Source: Parcubacteria group bacterium M6-OD1-4
GTDB taxonomy: Bacteria > Patescibacteriota > Patescibacteriia > Patescibacteriales > UBA12465
Length of the DNA: 53,871 nucleotides
Reading direction: 5' to 3'
Assembly: GCA_003056205.1 (NCBI GenBank)
Contig: LSNS01000011.1
Coordinates: forward strand, 1 to 53,871
The translations under genes were made by a program, and so were the position numbers. Below, in pieces: positions 41,463-50,869 of the stretch; within the stretch, counting starts at the first letter, position 1; every line of letters begins with the position of its first letter. Under the pieces are notes generated by a model. It was not told the origin of the DNA and made no database searches. It saw nothing but the letters and a program-made list of their open reading frames with translations.

Positions 41463-41510
41463 CTAATATTAGATGAAATATTAATAAATTAATAATAAAG
41501 TTTTTATAAA
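41463..41510. repeat. 48-bp direct repeat, copy 1
   Basis: ctaatattagatgaaatattaataaattaataataaagtttttataaa; about 41/48 identical to 53076-53123 without gaps by hand alignment. Confidence 0.5.
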
Positions 41511-41649
41511 TTATTTCCCATCAAATTTAAGCTAAAAGTCTTAATTACAGCATTTTATAGTGCTTCCCCCTTATAATCTTCAAAAAATTATGATAGGCTA
41601 TATTCAATGGAGATATAAGCAAAAATTATAAAAATCATTAAACAAATAT

Positions 41650-42702
41650 ATGAAAAAAGCTTTAATTACCGGTATCACCGGTCAAGATGGTTCTTATTTA
41701 GCTGAACTATTACTAAATAAGGGTTATGAAGTCCATGGTATTATTCGTCGCGCCTCCACCTTTAACACTGAACGAATTGAACATCTCTATCGAGATCCTC
41801 ATTTAAAAAATGTAAAACTATTTTTACACTATGGCGATATCTCTGATAGTAGTAATATCAGTCGTCTAATAGAAACTATCCAGCCTGATGAAATATATCA
41901 TTTGGCTGCTCAAAGCCACGTCCGAGTCAGTTTTGAACTCCCTGAATACACTGCGAACACTACTGGACTAGGAACGGTCCGCATTCTTGATGCTATTAAA
42001 AACTCAGGTTTAAAAACTAAATTCTATCAAGCCTCTACCAGCGAGATGTTTGGGAAAGTAAAACCAGAAGATTTACCTTTAAATGAAAATACTCGCTTTC
42101 ATCCTCGTTCTCCCTATGGTTGTGCCAAAGTCTACGCCTACTGGATCGCTAGGAACTACCGAGAAAGCTATAATCTTTTTATCACTAATGGTATTCTCTT
42201 TAATCACGAATCTGAGCGTCGTGGAGAAACTTTTGTTACTAGAAAAATCACCCGCGGTCTAGCGAGAATTAAATTAGGAATAGATGAAAAACTTTTTTTA
42301 GGAAATTTAGATGCCCAACGTGATTGGGGCTATGCTCCTGACTTTGTAGAAGGAATGTATTTAATGCTCCAAGCCAATCAACCCGAGGATTATATTCTCG
42401 CTACGGGTGAAACTCATCGTGTTCGAGAATTTGTGGAACTAGCAGGAAAATCCCTAGGGATGAAAATCATTTGGCAAGGAGAAGGGCTAACTGAAAAAGG
42501 AATAGACCAAAACACTGGAAAAACTATCATTGAAATTGACCCTAAATATTTTCGTCCAGCCGAAGTTGAAGTTCTTTTGGGCGACTATTCTAAAGCTAAA
42601 AAAGAATTAAATTGGCAACCAAAAGTAAAATTTGAAGAATTGGTTAAAATTATGGCTGAAGCTGATTTTAAAAAAGAAAAAAATAAAATTAGAACAAAAT
42701 AA
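41650..42702 (+). CDS. gmd: GDP-mannose 4,6-dehydratase
   Basis: [81 protein letters not shown]. Confidence 0.97.
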   Translation: MKKALITGITGQDGSYLAELLLNKGYEVHGIIRRASTFNTERIEHLYRDPHLKNVKLFLHYGDISDSSNISRLIETIQPDEIYHLAAQSHVRVSFELPEYTANTTGLGTVRILDAIKNSGLKTKFYQASTSEMFGKVKPEDLPLNENTRFHPRSPYGCAKVYAYWIARNYRESYNLFITNGILFNHESERRGETFVTRKITRGLARIKLGIDEKLFLGNLDAQRDWGYAPDFVEGMYLMLQANQPEDYILATGETHRVREFVELAGKSLGMKIIWQGEGLTEKGIDQNTGKTIIEIDPKYFRPAEVEVLLGDYSKAKKELNWQPKVKFEELVKIMAEADFKKEKNKIRTK

Positions 42703-42722
42703 TCAATTTAAACATTTATAGT

Positions 42723-43655
42723 ATGAACTCTAACAGTAAAATTACCGTCTTCGGAGGAAGCGGTTTAGTAGGAAGTTCAATACTTCGAGAATTAAAAAAA
42801 CAAGGATATCAAAACCTTGATGCTCCCCGAAGTAAAGAGCTTAATCTTTTAGATAAGAATCAAGTAGAGGAATATTTTAAAACTAAACAGCCAGAATTTG
42901 TTTTTATGGTCGCTGGCTTAGTCGGCGGTATTTATGGCAATATGACTCATCCCGCTGATTTTCTCTACCAAAATTCAATGATGATTTTAAACATTATGGA
43001 AGCTATTAAAAACTTTAGTCCACAAACTAAAATCCTCTTCACCGCTTCCACCTGTATTTATCCCAAAGAAAACCCTCAACCCATTAAAGAAACTAGATTT
43101 ATGACCGGACCTCTAGAAGAAACTAACAAGGGTTATGCCGTCGCTAAAGGTTTGGGAATTGTCGCTACTCAATTATATCGCCAACAATATAATATCCAAA
43201 GCATTGCTGTAATGCCCACTAATATGTATGGCCCCAATGATACTTATGATCTAAAAAATGGTCATATGATTCCCTCTTTAATTAAAAAATTTGTCGAGGC
43301 TAAAAAGAATAATACCTCTCTAACTTTTTGGGGTACTGGAAAACCTCGCCGAGAGGCCTTGTATGTTGATGATTGCGCCGATGCTTGTATCTATTTAATG
43401 AATAACTACGAAGAAAAAGAACTAATTAATATTGGTACGGGTTTTGACTATTCTATTAAAGAATTCATTGCTATTCTAGAAGAGGTAATAGATTATAAAG
43501 CACAAATCAATTGGGATACCAGTAAACCAGATGGAACCCTGGAGAAACGAACTGATATTACTAGATTAAAGAAAATAATGCCCAACTTCGCACCTCGTTT
43601 CTTCCAGGCTGGTCTAAAAGAAACTTTGAAGGCAGATTTTGGATGGAAAAATTAG
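42723..43655 (+). CDS. fcl: GDP-L-fucose synthase
   Basis: VFGGSGLVGSSILREL, AGLVGGIYGNMTHPADFLYQN, TNMYGPNDTYDLKNGHMIPSLI. Confidence 0.95.
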   Translation: MNSNSKITVFGGSGLVGSSILRELKKQGYQNLDAPRSKELNLLDKNQVEEYFKTKQPEFVFMVAGLVGGIYGNMTHPADFLYQNSMMILNIMEAIKNFSPQTKILFTASTCIYPKENPQPIKETRFMTGPLEETNKGYAVAKGLGIVATQLYRQQYNIQSIAVMPTNMYGPNDTYDLKNGHMIPSLIKKFVEAKKNNTSLTFWGTGKPRREALYVDDCADACIYLMNNYEEKELINIGTGFDYSIKEFIAILEEVIDYKAQINWDTSKPDGTLEKRTDITRLKKIMPNFAPRFFQAGLKETLKADFGWKN

Positions 43656-43707
43656 AAAAAAATATCTAGAAGTAAATGGAAAAATAATAAAAATAAACAA
43701 TTTAATT

Positions 43708-44439
43708 ATGACGAGATTAACAAAACAAGAATATTGGGACAATTCATATAAAAATATAAAATTTAAACCAGATAATAGAAAATCTTCAATAATAAAAATA
43801 ATTAACAAAAATTTTAAAAGTGGAACAGGAAAAACAGTTTTAGAAATAGGATGCTTCCCAGGTAGAACACTATTTTATTTCGGATTAAACGGATATGAAA
43901 TAAACGGAATAGACTATTCTATATATTTAGACAGATTGAAAGAGTGGTTTGAAAATAAAAAATTTAAAATAGGTAAATTTGAAAAAGCAGATATAGATAG
44001 AATAAAGATTGACAAAAAATATGACATTGTATTTTCAAGAGGGTTTATAGAACATTTTTCAGATTATAAAGAAAAAATTAAAAAACATATAGAGGCCACT
44101 CAAAAAAATGGATATATACTAATAACAACTCCTAATTTTTCAGGTAAAATACAAAAATTCTTGCATAAAATATGTGACAAAGAGACTTTAGATAAACATT
44201 ATTTACCGGCAACTGATTACAAAAATTGGATAAAAACTTTTGAGGAAAATAATTGTTCTATAGAAAAATCTGGATATTTTGGTGGCTTTGATTTCTGGAT
44301 AGATAAACCTAATATGTCTAAATTAGGAAGAGTAATATTAATGATATTATATAAATTATTTAAGACTCCATTATTTAGGTGTCTCCCCAACAATAAAATG
44401 TGGTCTCCAACAACAGTAATGATTGCTAAAAAACACTAA
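43708..44439 (+). CDS. Class I SAM-dependent methyltransferase
   Basis: TVLEIGCFPGRTLFYFGLNGYEINGIDYS, FSRGFIEHFSDY; ATG at 43708 preferred. Confidence 0.8.
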   Translation: MTRLTKQEYWDNSYKNIKFKPDNRKSSIIKIINKNFKSGTGKTVLEIGCFPGRTLFYFGLNGYEINGIDYSIYLDRLKEWFENKKFKIGKFEKADIDRIKIDKKYDIVFSRGFIEHFSDYKEKIKKHIEATQKNGYILITTPNFSGKIQKFLHKICDKETLDKHYLPATDYKNWIKTFEENNCSIEKSGYFGGFDFWIDKPNMSKLGRVILMILYKLFKTPLFRCLPNNKMWSPTTVMIAKKH

Positions 44440-44543
44440 AGATTTTCCACTTAAAATATAATAAACTATATAAAAATTAATTAGGTGTTTTACAATACAT
44501 AAAATTAGATAAAAATCAAAATAAAAAAATATTATAAATAACT

Positions 44544-45356
44544 ATGAAAATGGCAATACTCTATATATGTACGGGCAAATATAAAATTTTTTGGAAAAAA
44601 TTTTATTTAAGCTGTGAAAAATATTTTATTTCTAATATTAAAAAGGAATATTTTATTTTCACAGATTCTGATTCCTTAAAATTCTCTGATAATAAAAATG
44701 TGCATATAATTTCACAAAAAGACTTAGGTTGGCCATATAATACCTTAATGCGCTATCAAATATTTATTAATTCGCAAAAAGAATGGAGCAATTGTGATTT
44801 TACTTTCTTTTTTAATGCAAATTTGATTTTTAATAAAAAAATAAATAGTGAAGATTTTCTGCCATCTAACAAACAAGAACTAACCGCTTGTTTACATCCT
44901 GGTTTCTTTAATAAAAAACGAAAAGAATTTACTTATGAAAAAAATCCAAGATCAACGGCGTTTATCCCTGAATATAAAGGTCAATATTATTTCGCTGGTG
45001 GAATTAACGGTGGAATAACTAAAAACTTTATAAAAGTAATAACTGTAATTGGAAATAATATTAATAAAGATGAAAAAAATAATATTATTGCGGTTTGGCA
45101 CGATGAATCCCATTGGAATAAATATATAAATGAACATATTAATGAGATTAAAATAATATCTCCATCATATTTATACCCCGAAAAATGGAATATCCCGTTT
45201 GAAAAGAAAATAATTATAAGGAATAAAAATAAGTACGGAGGACATAACTTATTGCGTGGAGTTGATGATGTTAAAAAATCATTAAAAAAGAAAATAATCA
45301 ATCAAACAAAACAACTCATAAAATCCATCTTTTTAAAAGGAAAAAAAATTATTTAA
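44544..45356 (+). CDS. Glycosyltransferase family 6 (ABO / alpha-1,3-Gal(NAc)T-like, bacterial NXN type)
   Basis: FFFNANLIFNKKI (NAN in place of DXD), STAFIPEYKGQYYFAGGINGG, IIAVWHDESHWNKYI, SPSYLYPE, RNKNKYGGHNLLRG. Confidence 0.88.
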   Translation: MKMAILYICTGKYKIFWKKFYLSCEKYFISNIKKEYFIFTDSDSLKFSDNKNVHIISQKDLGWPYNTLMRYQIFINSQKEWSNCDFTFFFNANLIFNKKINSEDFLPSNKQELTACLHPGFFNKKRKEFTYEKNPRSTAFIPEYKGQYYFAGGINGGITKNFIKVITVIGNNINKDEKNNIIAVWHDESHWNKYINEHINEIKIISPSYLYPEKWNIPFEKKIIIRNKNKYGGHNLLRGVDDVKKSLKKKIINQTKQLIKSIFLKGKKII

Positions 45357-45475
45357 AAAATTTTTAATTAACAATTTTTGTAAATTTATTAAAAACGCTA
45401 ATCCAAATATAATAAGAACTTTAAAGTATTAGTGTAAATGTTTTTTATTTTTTAAATAAAAATAAAATATTAAAT

Positions 45476-46288
45476 ATGCATATTATTTCTATTAAAAACC
45501 TCAAAATATTACTAAAACAAACGTTCTATTTTTTAAATAAAAATAAGTTAAAAACAATAAATAATAAAAAAGATTTTATTGATATAATAACCATAGCTTT
45601 TAATAATGTATCTATACTAAAAATTCAATATTTTTTTATAAAAAAGAATTTAAAAGATTGTTATGAATATTCAATTATTGATAATTCAACAAAAAAAAAT
45701 GTATCAAAATTAATAAAAGAATTTTGCAAAAATGAGAATATTGAATATGTTAAAATACCACAGATTAATATTACATTAAACCCTAGCGATTCTCATGGTT
45801 TAGCTATCAATTGGGCTATTAAAAATTTTATTAAACCCAGGAAGGCAAAATATTTTGGTATAATTGATCATGATATATTTCCTATCAAACCAACAAAAAT
45901 AATAAACATACTAAAAAAACAAGAAATATATGGACACTTACAAATTAGAAAAGCTGGATGGTATCTATGGGCTGGGTTTTGTTTTTTTAATGAAAAGTTT
46001 ATTAATAACAAAAAAATGAACTTTTTACCAAAAAATGGGATGGATAGTGGTGGAGGTAATTATAATGATTTATATAAACATTTAAAACTAGAGAAATTGT
46101 ATTTTCCTTATTATAAAATAAAAAAAATTGGAAATAATAACATAAAACAAAACGATTACATTGAATATATTGGTAATTGGATGCACATAATTAATGCATC
46201 TGGTTGGTTTAATAATGGAAATGAAAAAGACAAAATTAATAAGAAAAAAAAAATAATTATTAAAAATTATAAATATAATGAAACTTAA
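45476..46288 (+). CDS. Putative glycosyltransferase (GT-A like)
   Basis: ITIAFNNVSILKIQYFFIKKNL, IIDNSTKKN, FGIIDHDIFPIKP (DxD-like); sits inside a GT cluster. Confidence 0.6.
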   Translation: MHIISIKNLKILLKQTFYFLNKNKLKTINNKKDFIDIITIAFNNVSILKIQYFFIKKNLKDCYEYSIIDNSTKKNVSKLIKEFCKNENIEYVKIPQINITLNPSDSHGLAINWAIKNFIKPRKAKYFGIIDHDIFPIKPTKIINILKKQEIYGHLQIRKAGWYLWAGFCFFNEKFINNKKMNFLPKNGMDSGGGNYNDLYKHLKLEKLYFPYYKIKKIGNNNIKQNDYIEYIGNWMHIINASGWFNNGNEKDKINKKKKIIIKNYKYNET

Positions 46289-46294
46289 ATATAA

Positions 46295-47185
46295 ATGATA
46301 GTTATTAAATTAAAAGGTGGCCTGGGCAATCAAATGTTTCAATATTCTTTTGGTCGCAAACTAGCCAATCTTAATAAAACTGATTTGTTTTTGGAATTAT
46401 CTTCTTATCGTAAAAAATATTTTAAAAAAATAATTAAAAATATTTTAATTATTTCTTTAGAGTGTCTCAAATCTGGCAGAATAAAAAAATCCTTACAAAA
46501 AATCAGACAAGACAAAAGACAATATAATCTCAAATTTTTTGTTCTTGATAATAAAATTAAAAGAATATATACCACCAACTTGCCAGAAATTGCTGAAACA
46601 AAAGAATTTTATTTTGATAAGAATCTATTACATCGGGGAAATAATTTTTCGTATGATGGTTATTTTAATAATGAAAAATATTTTACTGATATTACTAATA
46701 TTATACATGAAGATCTAAAATTAAAAAAAAGGTACCAAGAGAAAATTCCTAAAGAATTAGTTACCAAAATTTTACAATCAGCATCCATATCCTTGCATGT
46801 ACGCCGTGGTGACTATATACACAACAAAAAAATTAATAAATTTCATGGAACATGTTCTATAACATACTATAAAAAATCTATAGAAATAATTAAACAAAAA
46901 ATAAATAATCCTCATTTCTTTGTATTTTCCGATGATATAGAATGGTGTAAAGAAAATTTAGAATTAAGTATAGAAACTACATTTATGTCTAACTTAAAAA
47001 ATTATCAAGATTTATATCTAATGAGTCTTTGTAAACATAATATAATAGCTAACAGCACATTCTCCTGGTGGGGCGCTTGGCTAAATAGTAGTCCTAATAA
47101 AATTGTAATTGCCCCAAAAAAATGGTTTAATAATAAAAAAATAGATATTAGAGACTTAATACCAAAAAAATGGATAAAAATTTAA
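46295..47185 (+). CDS. Glycosyltransferase family 11 (alpha-1,2-fucosyltransferase)
   Basis: KLKGGLGNQMFQYSFGRKLA, SLHVRRGDYIHNK, HGTCSITYYKKSIEII, NSTFSWWGAWLN. Confidence 0.95.
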   Translation: MIVIKLKGGLGNQMFQYSFGRKLANLNKTDLFLELSSYRKKYFKKIIKNILIISLECLKSGRIKKSLQKIRQDKRQYNLKFFVLDNKIKRIYTTNLPEIAETKEFYFDKNLLHRGNNFSYDGYFNNEKYFTDITNIIHEDLKLKKRYQEKIPKELVTKILQSASISLHVRRGDYIHNKKINKFHGTCSITYYKKSIEIIKQKINNPHFFVFSDDIEWCKENLELSIETTFMSNLKNYQDLYLMSLCKHNIIANSTFSWWGAWLNSSPNKIVIAPKKWFNNKKIDIRDLIPKKWIKI

Positions 47186-47988
47186 ATATCCCGCTGGTAA
47201 GTATACTTCTGCCAGTATACAATATGGAAAACTACATTAGAAACTCAATTAAAAGCATATTTAAACAGAGTTATCAACTCTTTGAATTAATAATAATTAA
47301 CGATGGGTCAAAAGATAATACGATCAATGAAATTAAAAAGTTTAATGATTCTCGTATAAAAATTATTGATAACGCAAATAACCTTGGAATACAAAAAACC
47401 TTAAATAAAGGAATTATTGCTTCTTCTGGAAAATATATAGCCAGACTGGATGCTGACGATGAATGGATTAATAAAGATAAATTAAAAAATCAAATTGAAT
47501 TTTTAGAAAATAACACTGAATATGTTTTAATTGGTACTGGAGCTGTATATATTAATGAACAGGGTAAATATCTTTATAAATATTTAAAACCTAAAACGAA
47601 TAAAAAGATTAAAAAAACGCTATTGGGTTATAATTGTTTTATCCATTCTAGCGTAGTATTTAGAAGAAACTCAGTTTTATCTGTTGGGCTATACTCCGAA
47701 GAAAAAACCGATAAACACATAGAAGATTATAATTTATGGCTCAAACTGGGAACTATTGGCAAACTCTACAACCTATCGTCATATGACATTAATTTAATGA
47801 AAAGAAACGATTCTGTTGGACACAAAAATTTAATAGAACAACTAACAAAAACTATACAAATAGCCAAGAAATTTAAAAAATATTATCCTCATAATAAATT
47901 TATTAACTTAATGAGAAATAATATTAGATTAATACTATATAAATATTTTAAAATATTTATATCACTAATACAGCTATTTAAATCCTAA
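47170..47988 (+). CDS. Glycosyltransferase family 2
   Basis: VSILLPVYNMENYIRNSIKSIFKQSYQLFELIIINDGSKDNT, ARLDADDEW. Confidence 0.93.
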   Translation: MDKNLNIPLVSILLPVYNMENYIRNSIKSIFKQSYQLFELIIINDGSKDNTINEIKKFNDSRIKIIDNANNLGIQKTLNKGIIASSGKYIARLDADDEWINKDKLKNQIEFLENNTEYVLIGTGAVYINEQGKYLYKYLKPKTNKKIKKTLLGYNCFIHSSVVFRRNSVLSVGLYSEEKTDKHIEDYNLWLKLGTIGKLYNLSSYDINLMKRNDSVGHKNLIEQLTKTIQIAKKFKKYYPHNKFINLMRNNIRLILYKYFKIFISLIQLFKS

Positions 47989-47990
47989 AT

Positions 47991-48878
47991 ATGATCTCTG
48001 TTATTATTCCAACTTATAACAACGTTTACGCACTTATTCATTATTCTCTTCCTAGTTTATTAAAACAAACCTATTCTAATTGGGAGGCTCTGATTATTGA
48101 TGATGGTTCTACTGACGGCACTTCAGAGGTAATAAAAAATTTGTTAAAACAAGATAAACGCTTAAAACTAATTAAACGAAATATTAATTATGGATTAGCT
48201 GCTAGCTTAAACTTAGGGGTAAATAAAGCGAAAGGAAATATTATTGCTATTTTAGAGCATGATGATATCTGGCTACCCAAAAAACTTAGTTCACAAATTA
48301 AAGTATTTTCAACGGGGGTAAAAGTTTCTTTTACTCGTGCAATTGTTTATGATATAAATCTTAAAAAATTTACAAAAATAAACGATGGTAATCTTTCCTG
48401 TTTTATGTTCACAAAGGATATTTCTAAACTTATCTTTCCTATACCAGAAGAAAATAAAAAATATCTAGGAATAGAAGATGGAATAATTACAGCAAGATTA
48501 AAAATTATCAAAGCTGAAAAAAGGATTAAAGACAACGAAAACATTCATATAAATACAATATTAACTATAATGAATTCTAATAACACCACACTTTCTGGAA
48601 TTAAAAATAGTTCAATTATGATGAATAGATATAAAAACGTTTTAAACTTATTTTACTCTTTAAATGGTAAATACTCGGAAATAGATAAATTGCTAAATTT
48701 TTGGAAAAACCATTATTATTTTAATTTAATAATTTCTTATCTACCAATATTTATAAAAAAAATAATTTATCGTCTTATAGAGAGGACCAAAAATAAAAAA
48801 AATAAAAAACTAATAGAAGACTTTAAAAGAAACAAAGAATATTTAATAATTAAAGAATACCGAAAACTTTTTGGTTAA
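47991..48878 (+). CDS. Glycosyltransferase family 2
   Basis: ISVIIPTYNNVYALIHYSLPSLLKQTYSNWEALIIDDGSTDGT, LEHDDIW. Confidence 0.93.
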   Translation: MISVIIPTYNNVYALIHYSLPSLLKQTYSNWEALIIDDGSTDGTSEVIKNLLKQDKRLKLIKRNINYGLAASLNLGVNKAKGNIIAILEHDDIWLPKKLSSQIKVFSTGVKVSFTRAIVYDINLKKFTKINDGNLSCFMFTKDISKLIFPIPEENKKYLGIEDGIITARLKIIKAEKRIKDNENIHINTILTIMNSNNTTLSGIKNSSIMMNRYKNVLNLFYSLNGKYSEIDKLLNFWKNHYYFNLIISYLPIFIKKIIYRLIERTKNKKNKKLIEDFKRNKEYLIIKEYRKLFG

Positions 48879-49768
48879 AACATTAACCCTTTTATCATCC
48901 CAAGCCCTTTCCGAAAATTTCTGGCTAAAAATTGTCTTAAAACCCAACCCAAATTAGCCCAATAAAACCAAGCTAATAAATAAAAGCTTGGTTTCTTATT
49001 TATAGATTTAAATATTATTTTTCGGTTACGGCTTTCTTTATAGCCTATTGAAAATTGCCCTTCCCGACTGATTTCGCTAGGATAATGACATAGTTGAGCC
49101 CTAGGCTCAATAATAAAATGATATCCATACTTTTTGGCACGCAAACAGAAATCAACATCCTCTAAAGCCGTCCGACCTCCAGAAAAATTTGAAAATTTTA
49201 ATTTTTTAGTTATATCTAATTTATATGAACAAACTCCGCCGTGAGCATAATATCCGATAGAAGCATGTTTGATTTCTTCATTCCAGACTTGAAACCCTAC
49301 GCTATTAACATCCCAATAATATTTTGAATTTATACCAAAAAAAATATTAAAATACTTTTCAAAAGATTTTTTTATACGATGATTTTTAATTATACCGCCA
49401 ACACCAATTAAACTGCTGTCATTTATTGAACTATGCCAGACTTTTATTATTGCTTCACAAAAGTTAGTCTCTAAAATAATATCATCATCTAAAATAAAAA
49501 ATATATTATTTTGTATTAATTCTAAAGATCTATTTTTAGATTCTGATAACCCTCTTCTCTCTTTTTTATGATTCTTTTTATAATAAAAAAAATTAATTTT
49601 ATGTTGATTAAAATTAATTTTATATATATCAATAAAATCTGATGATAAATTACCATCATCAATAATAATAATTTCATCAGGTAAAACTGTTTGATTAAGA
49701 ATAGAATTAAGGCATTTCTTAAGATCTTTTTGGCGATTATATGTTGGTATTACTATACTAAACTTCAT
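48875..49768 (-). CDS. Glycosyltransferase family 2
   Basis: FSIVIPTYNRQKDLKKCLNSILNQTVLPDEIIIIDDGN, FILDDDI, ALEDVDFCLRAKKYGY. Confidence 0.93.
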   Translation of the reverse strand: MKFSIVIPTYNRQKDLKKCLNSILNQTVLPDEIIIIDDGNLSSDFIDIYKINFNQHKINFFYYKKNHKKERRGLSESKNRSLELIQNNIFFILDDDIILETNFCEAIIKVWHSSINDSSLIGVGGIIKNHRIKKSFEKYFNIFFGINSKYYWDVNSVGFQVWNEEIKHASIGYYAHGGVCSYKLDITKKLKFSNFSGGRTALEDVDFCLRAKKYGYHFIIEPRAQLCHYPSEISREGQFSIGYKESRNRKIIFKSINKKPSFYLLAWFYWANLGWVLRQFLARNFRKGLGMIKGLMF

Positions 49769-50846
49769 AAATATCTTGATATTTTTTAACCATATTAATA
49801 TCTGAAAATAATTTATTATTAATTATGGCTTGATTTTCTCCTTTTAATTTATTCAAAAATTCTTCTTTATCATTTACTTCAAAACAATTCTCCACTCCGA
49901 CAATTTCTTCATTTCCTCCTACTCGACTGGAAATAGCCGGAACTTTAGCACTGACCGCCTCAATTAAACTTATTGACAAACCTTCAAAAATTGAAGGTAA
50001 AACAAATAAATCAAAGGCTTTTAAATAACGACTAGCTTGTTTAATTTCTCCACTTAAAATTATTCTATCTTCTAGTTTATATGATTTTATCAGATTTTCA
50101 TACTTAATTCGTTCTGGTCCTTCTCCAATAATTAATAATCTAGCTTTAGGTTCTATATTTTTAACTGCCTTGAAAGTATTAATTAAAAATTCATAATTTT
50201 TAGGATAAGCTAATCTACCGATTGAACCATAAACATAGTCTTCGGGATTTAATTTTAAAATTTGGCGAGCTTCTTCACGACTAAGCAAATAATCAGGTGG
50301 AAAGCTAACCCCATTATAAATTAAAGTACTTTTATTTTCTAAACCCCGGAGTAAACCAGAAGTTTTAGCAAAATCTAAATTAAGACGACTAACAAAAACT
50401 ATTTGATCTAATTTTTTAAAAGCCAGTCTGAAAAACAAACGATAAATTAATTTAAGAGGAGCAAAAACTTGATACCTATTGTCTAAAAGCGACAAACCGT
50501 GAACAGTAAAAATTAAACGTGGTCTAGACTTTAATTTAGCTAAACCCCAAACTCCCAATAAAGTGTTAGAACTATTAAAATGAACAACATCAAACTTTTC
50601 ACTTATTACATAATTTTTTAATTCCGAGATAAAACTTAAATTTTTAAAAGGATTATTGCCTCGCTTTAATTTATTTAAACGTTTAAATTTAATGTCTATT
50701 TTTTTCAATTCTTCTGGCAAATAATTTCCATCACCAGCGGCTACAACAACTTCATTATTATTTTCTTTTAACCCTCGCGCTAAATTGAGCACTACATTTT
50801 GAGCTCCGCCTATTTCTGCTTTAGTTATGACCAGAAGAATTTTCAT
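49758..50846 (-). CDS. Glycosyltransferase family 4
   Basis: ITKAEIGGAQNVVLNLARGL, LIIGEGPER, LPSIFEGLSISLIEAVSAKVPAISSRVGGNEEI. Confidence 0.94.
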   Translation of the reverse strand: MKILLVITKAEIGGAQNVVLNLARGLKENNNEVVVAAGDGNYLPEELKKIDIKFKRLNKLKRGNNPFKNLSFISELKNYVISEKFDVVHFNSSNTLLGVWGLAKLKSRPRLIFTVHGLSLLDNRYQVFAPLKLIYRLFFRLAFKKLDQIVFVSRLNLDFAKTSGLLRGLENKSTLIYNGVSFPPDYLLSREEARQILKLNPEDYVYGSIGRLAYPKNYEFLINTFKAVKNIEPKARLLIIGEGPERIKYENLIKSYKLEDRIILSGEIKQASRYLKAFDLFVLPSIFEGLSISLIEAVSAKVPAISSRVGGNEEIVGVENCFEVNDKEEFLNKLKGENQAIINNKLFSDINMVKKYQDIYEV

Positions 50847-50869
50847 AATGTAGACTGATAATAGTTATT

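Noticed and set aside
44952-45301. Minus-strand ORFs inside the GT6 gene
   Set aside because: Antisense shadow ORFs, poly-F/I composition from complementing A-rich coding sequence.
45447-45546. 19-bp exact direct repeat attttttaaataaaaataa at 45447 and 45528
   Set aside because: Pure A/T low-complexity; likely by chance in this hyper-AT region.
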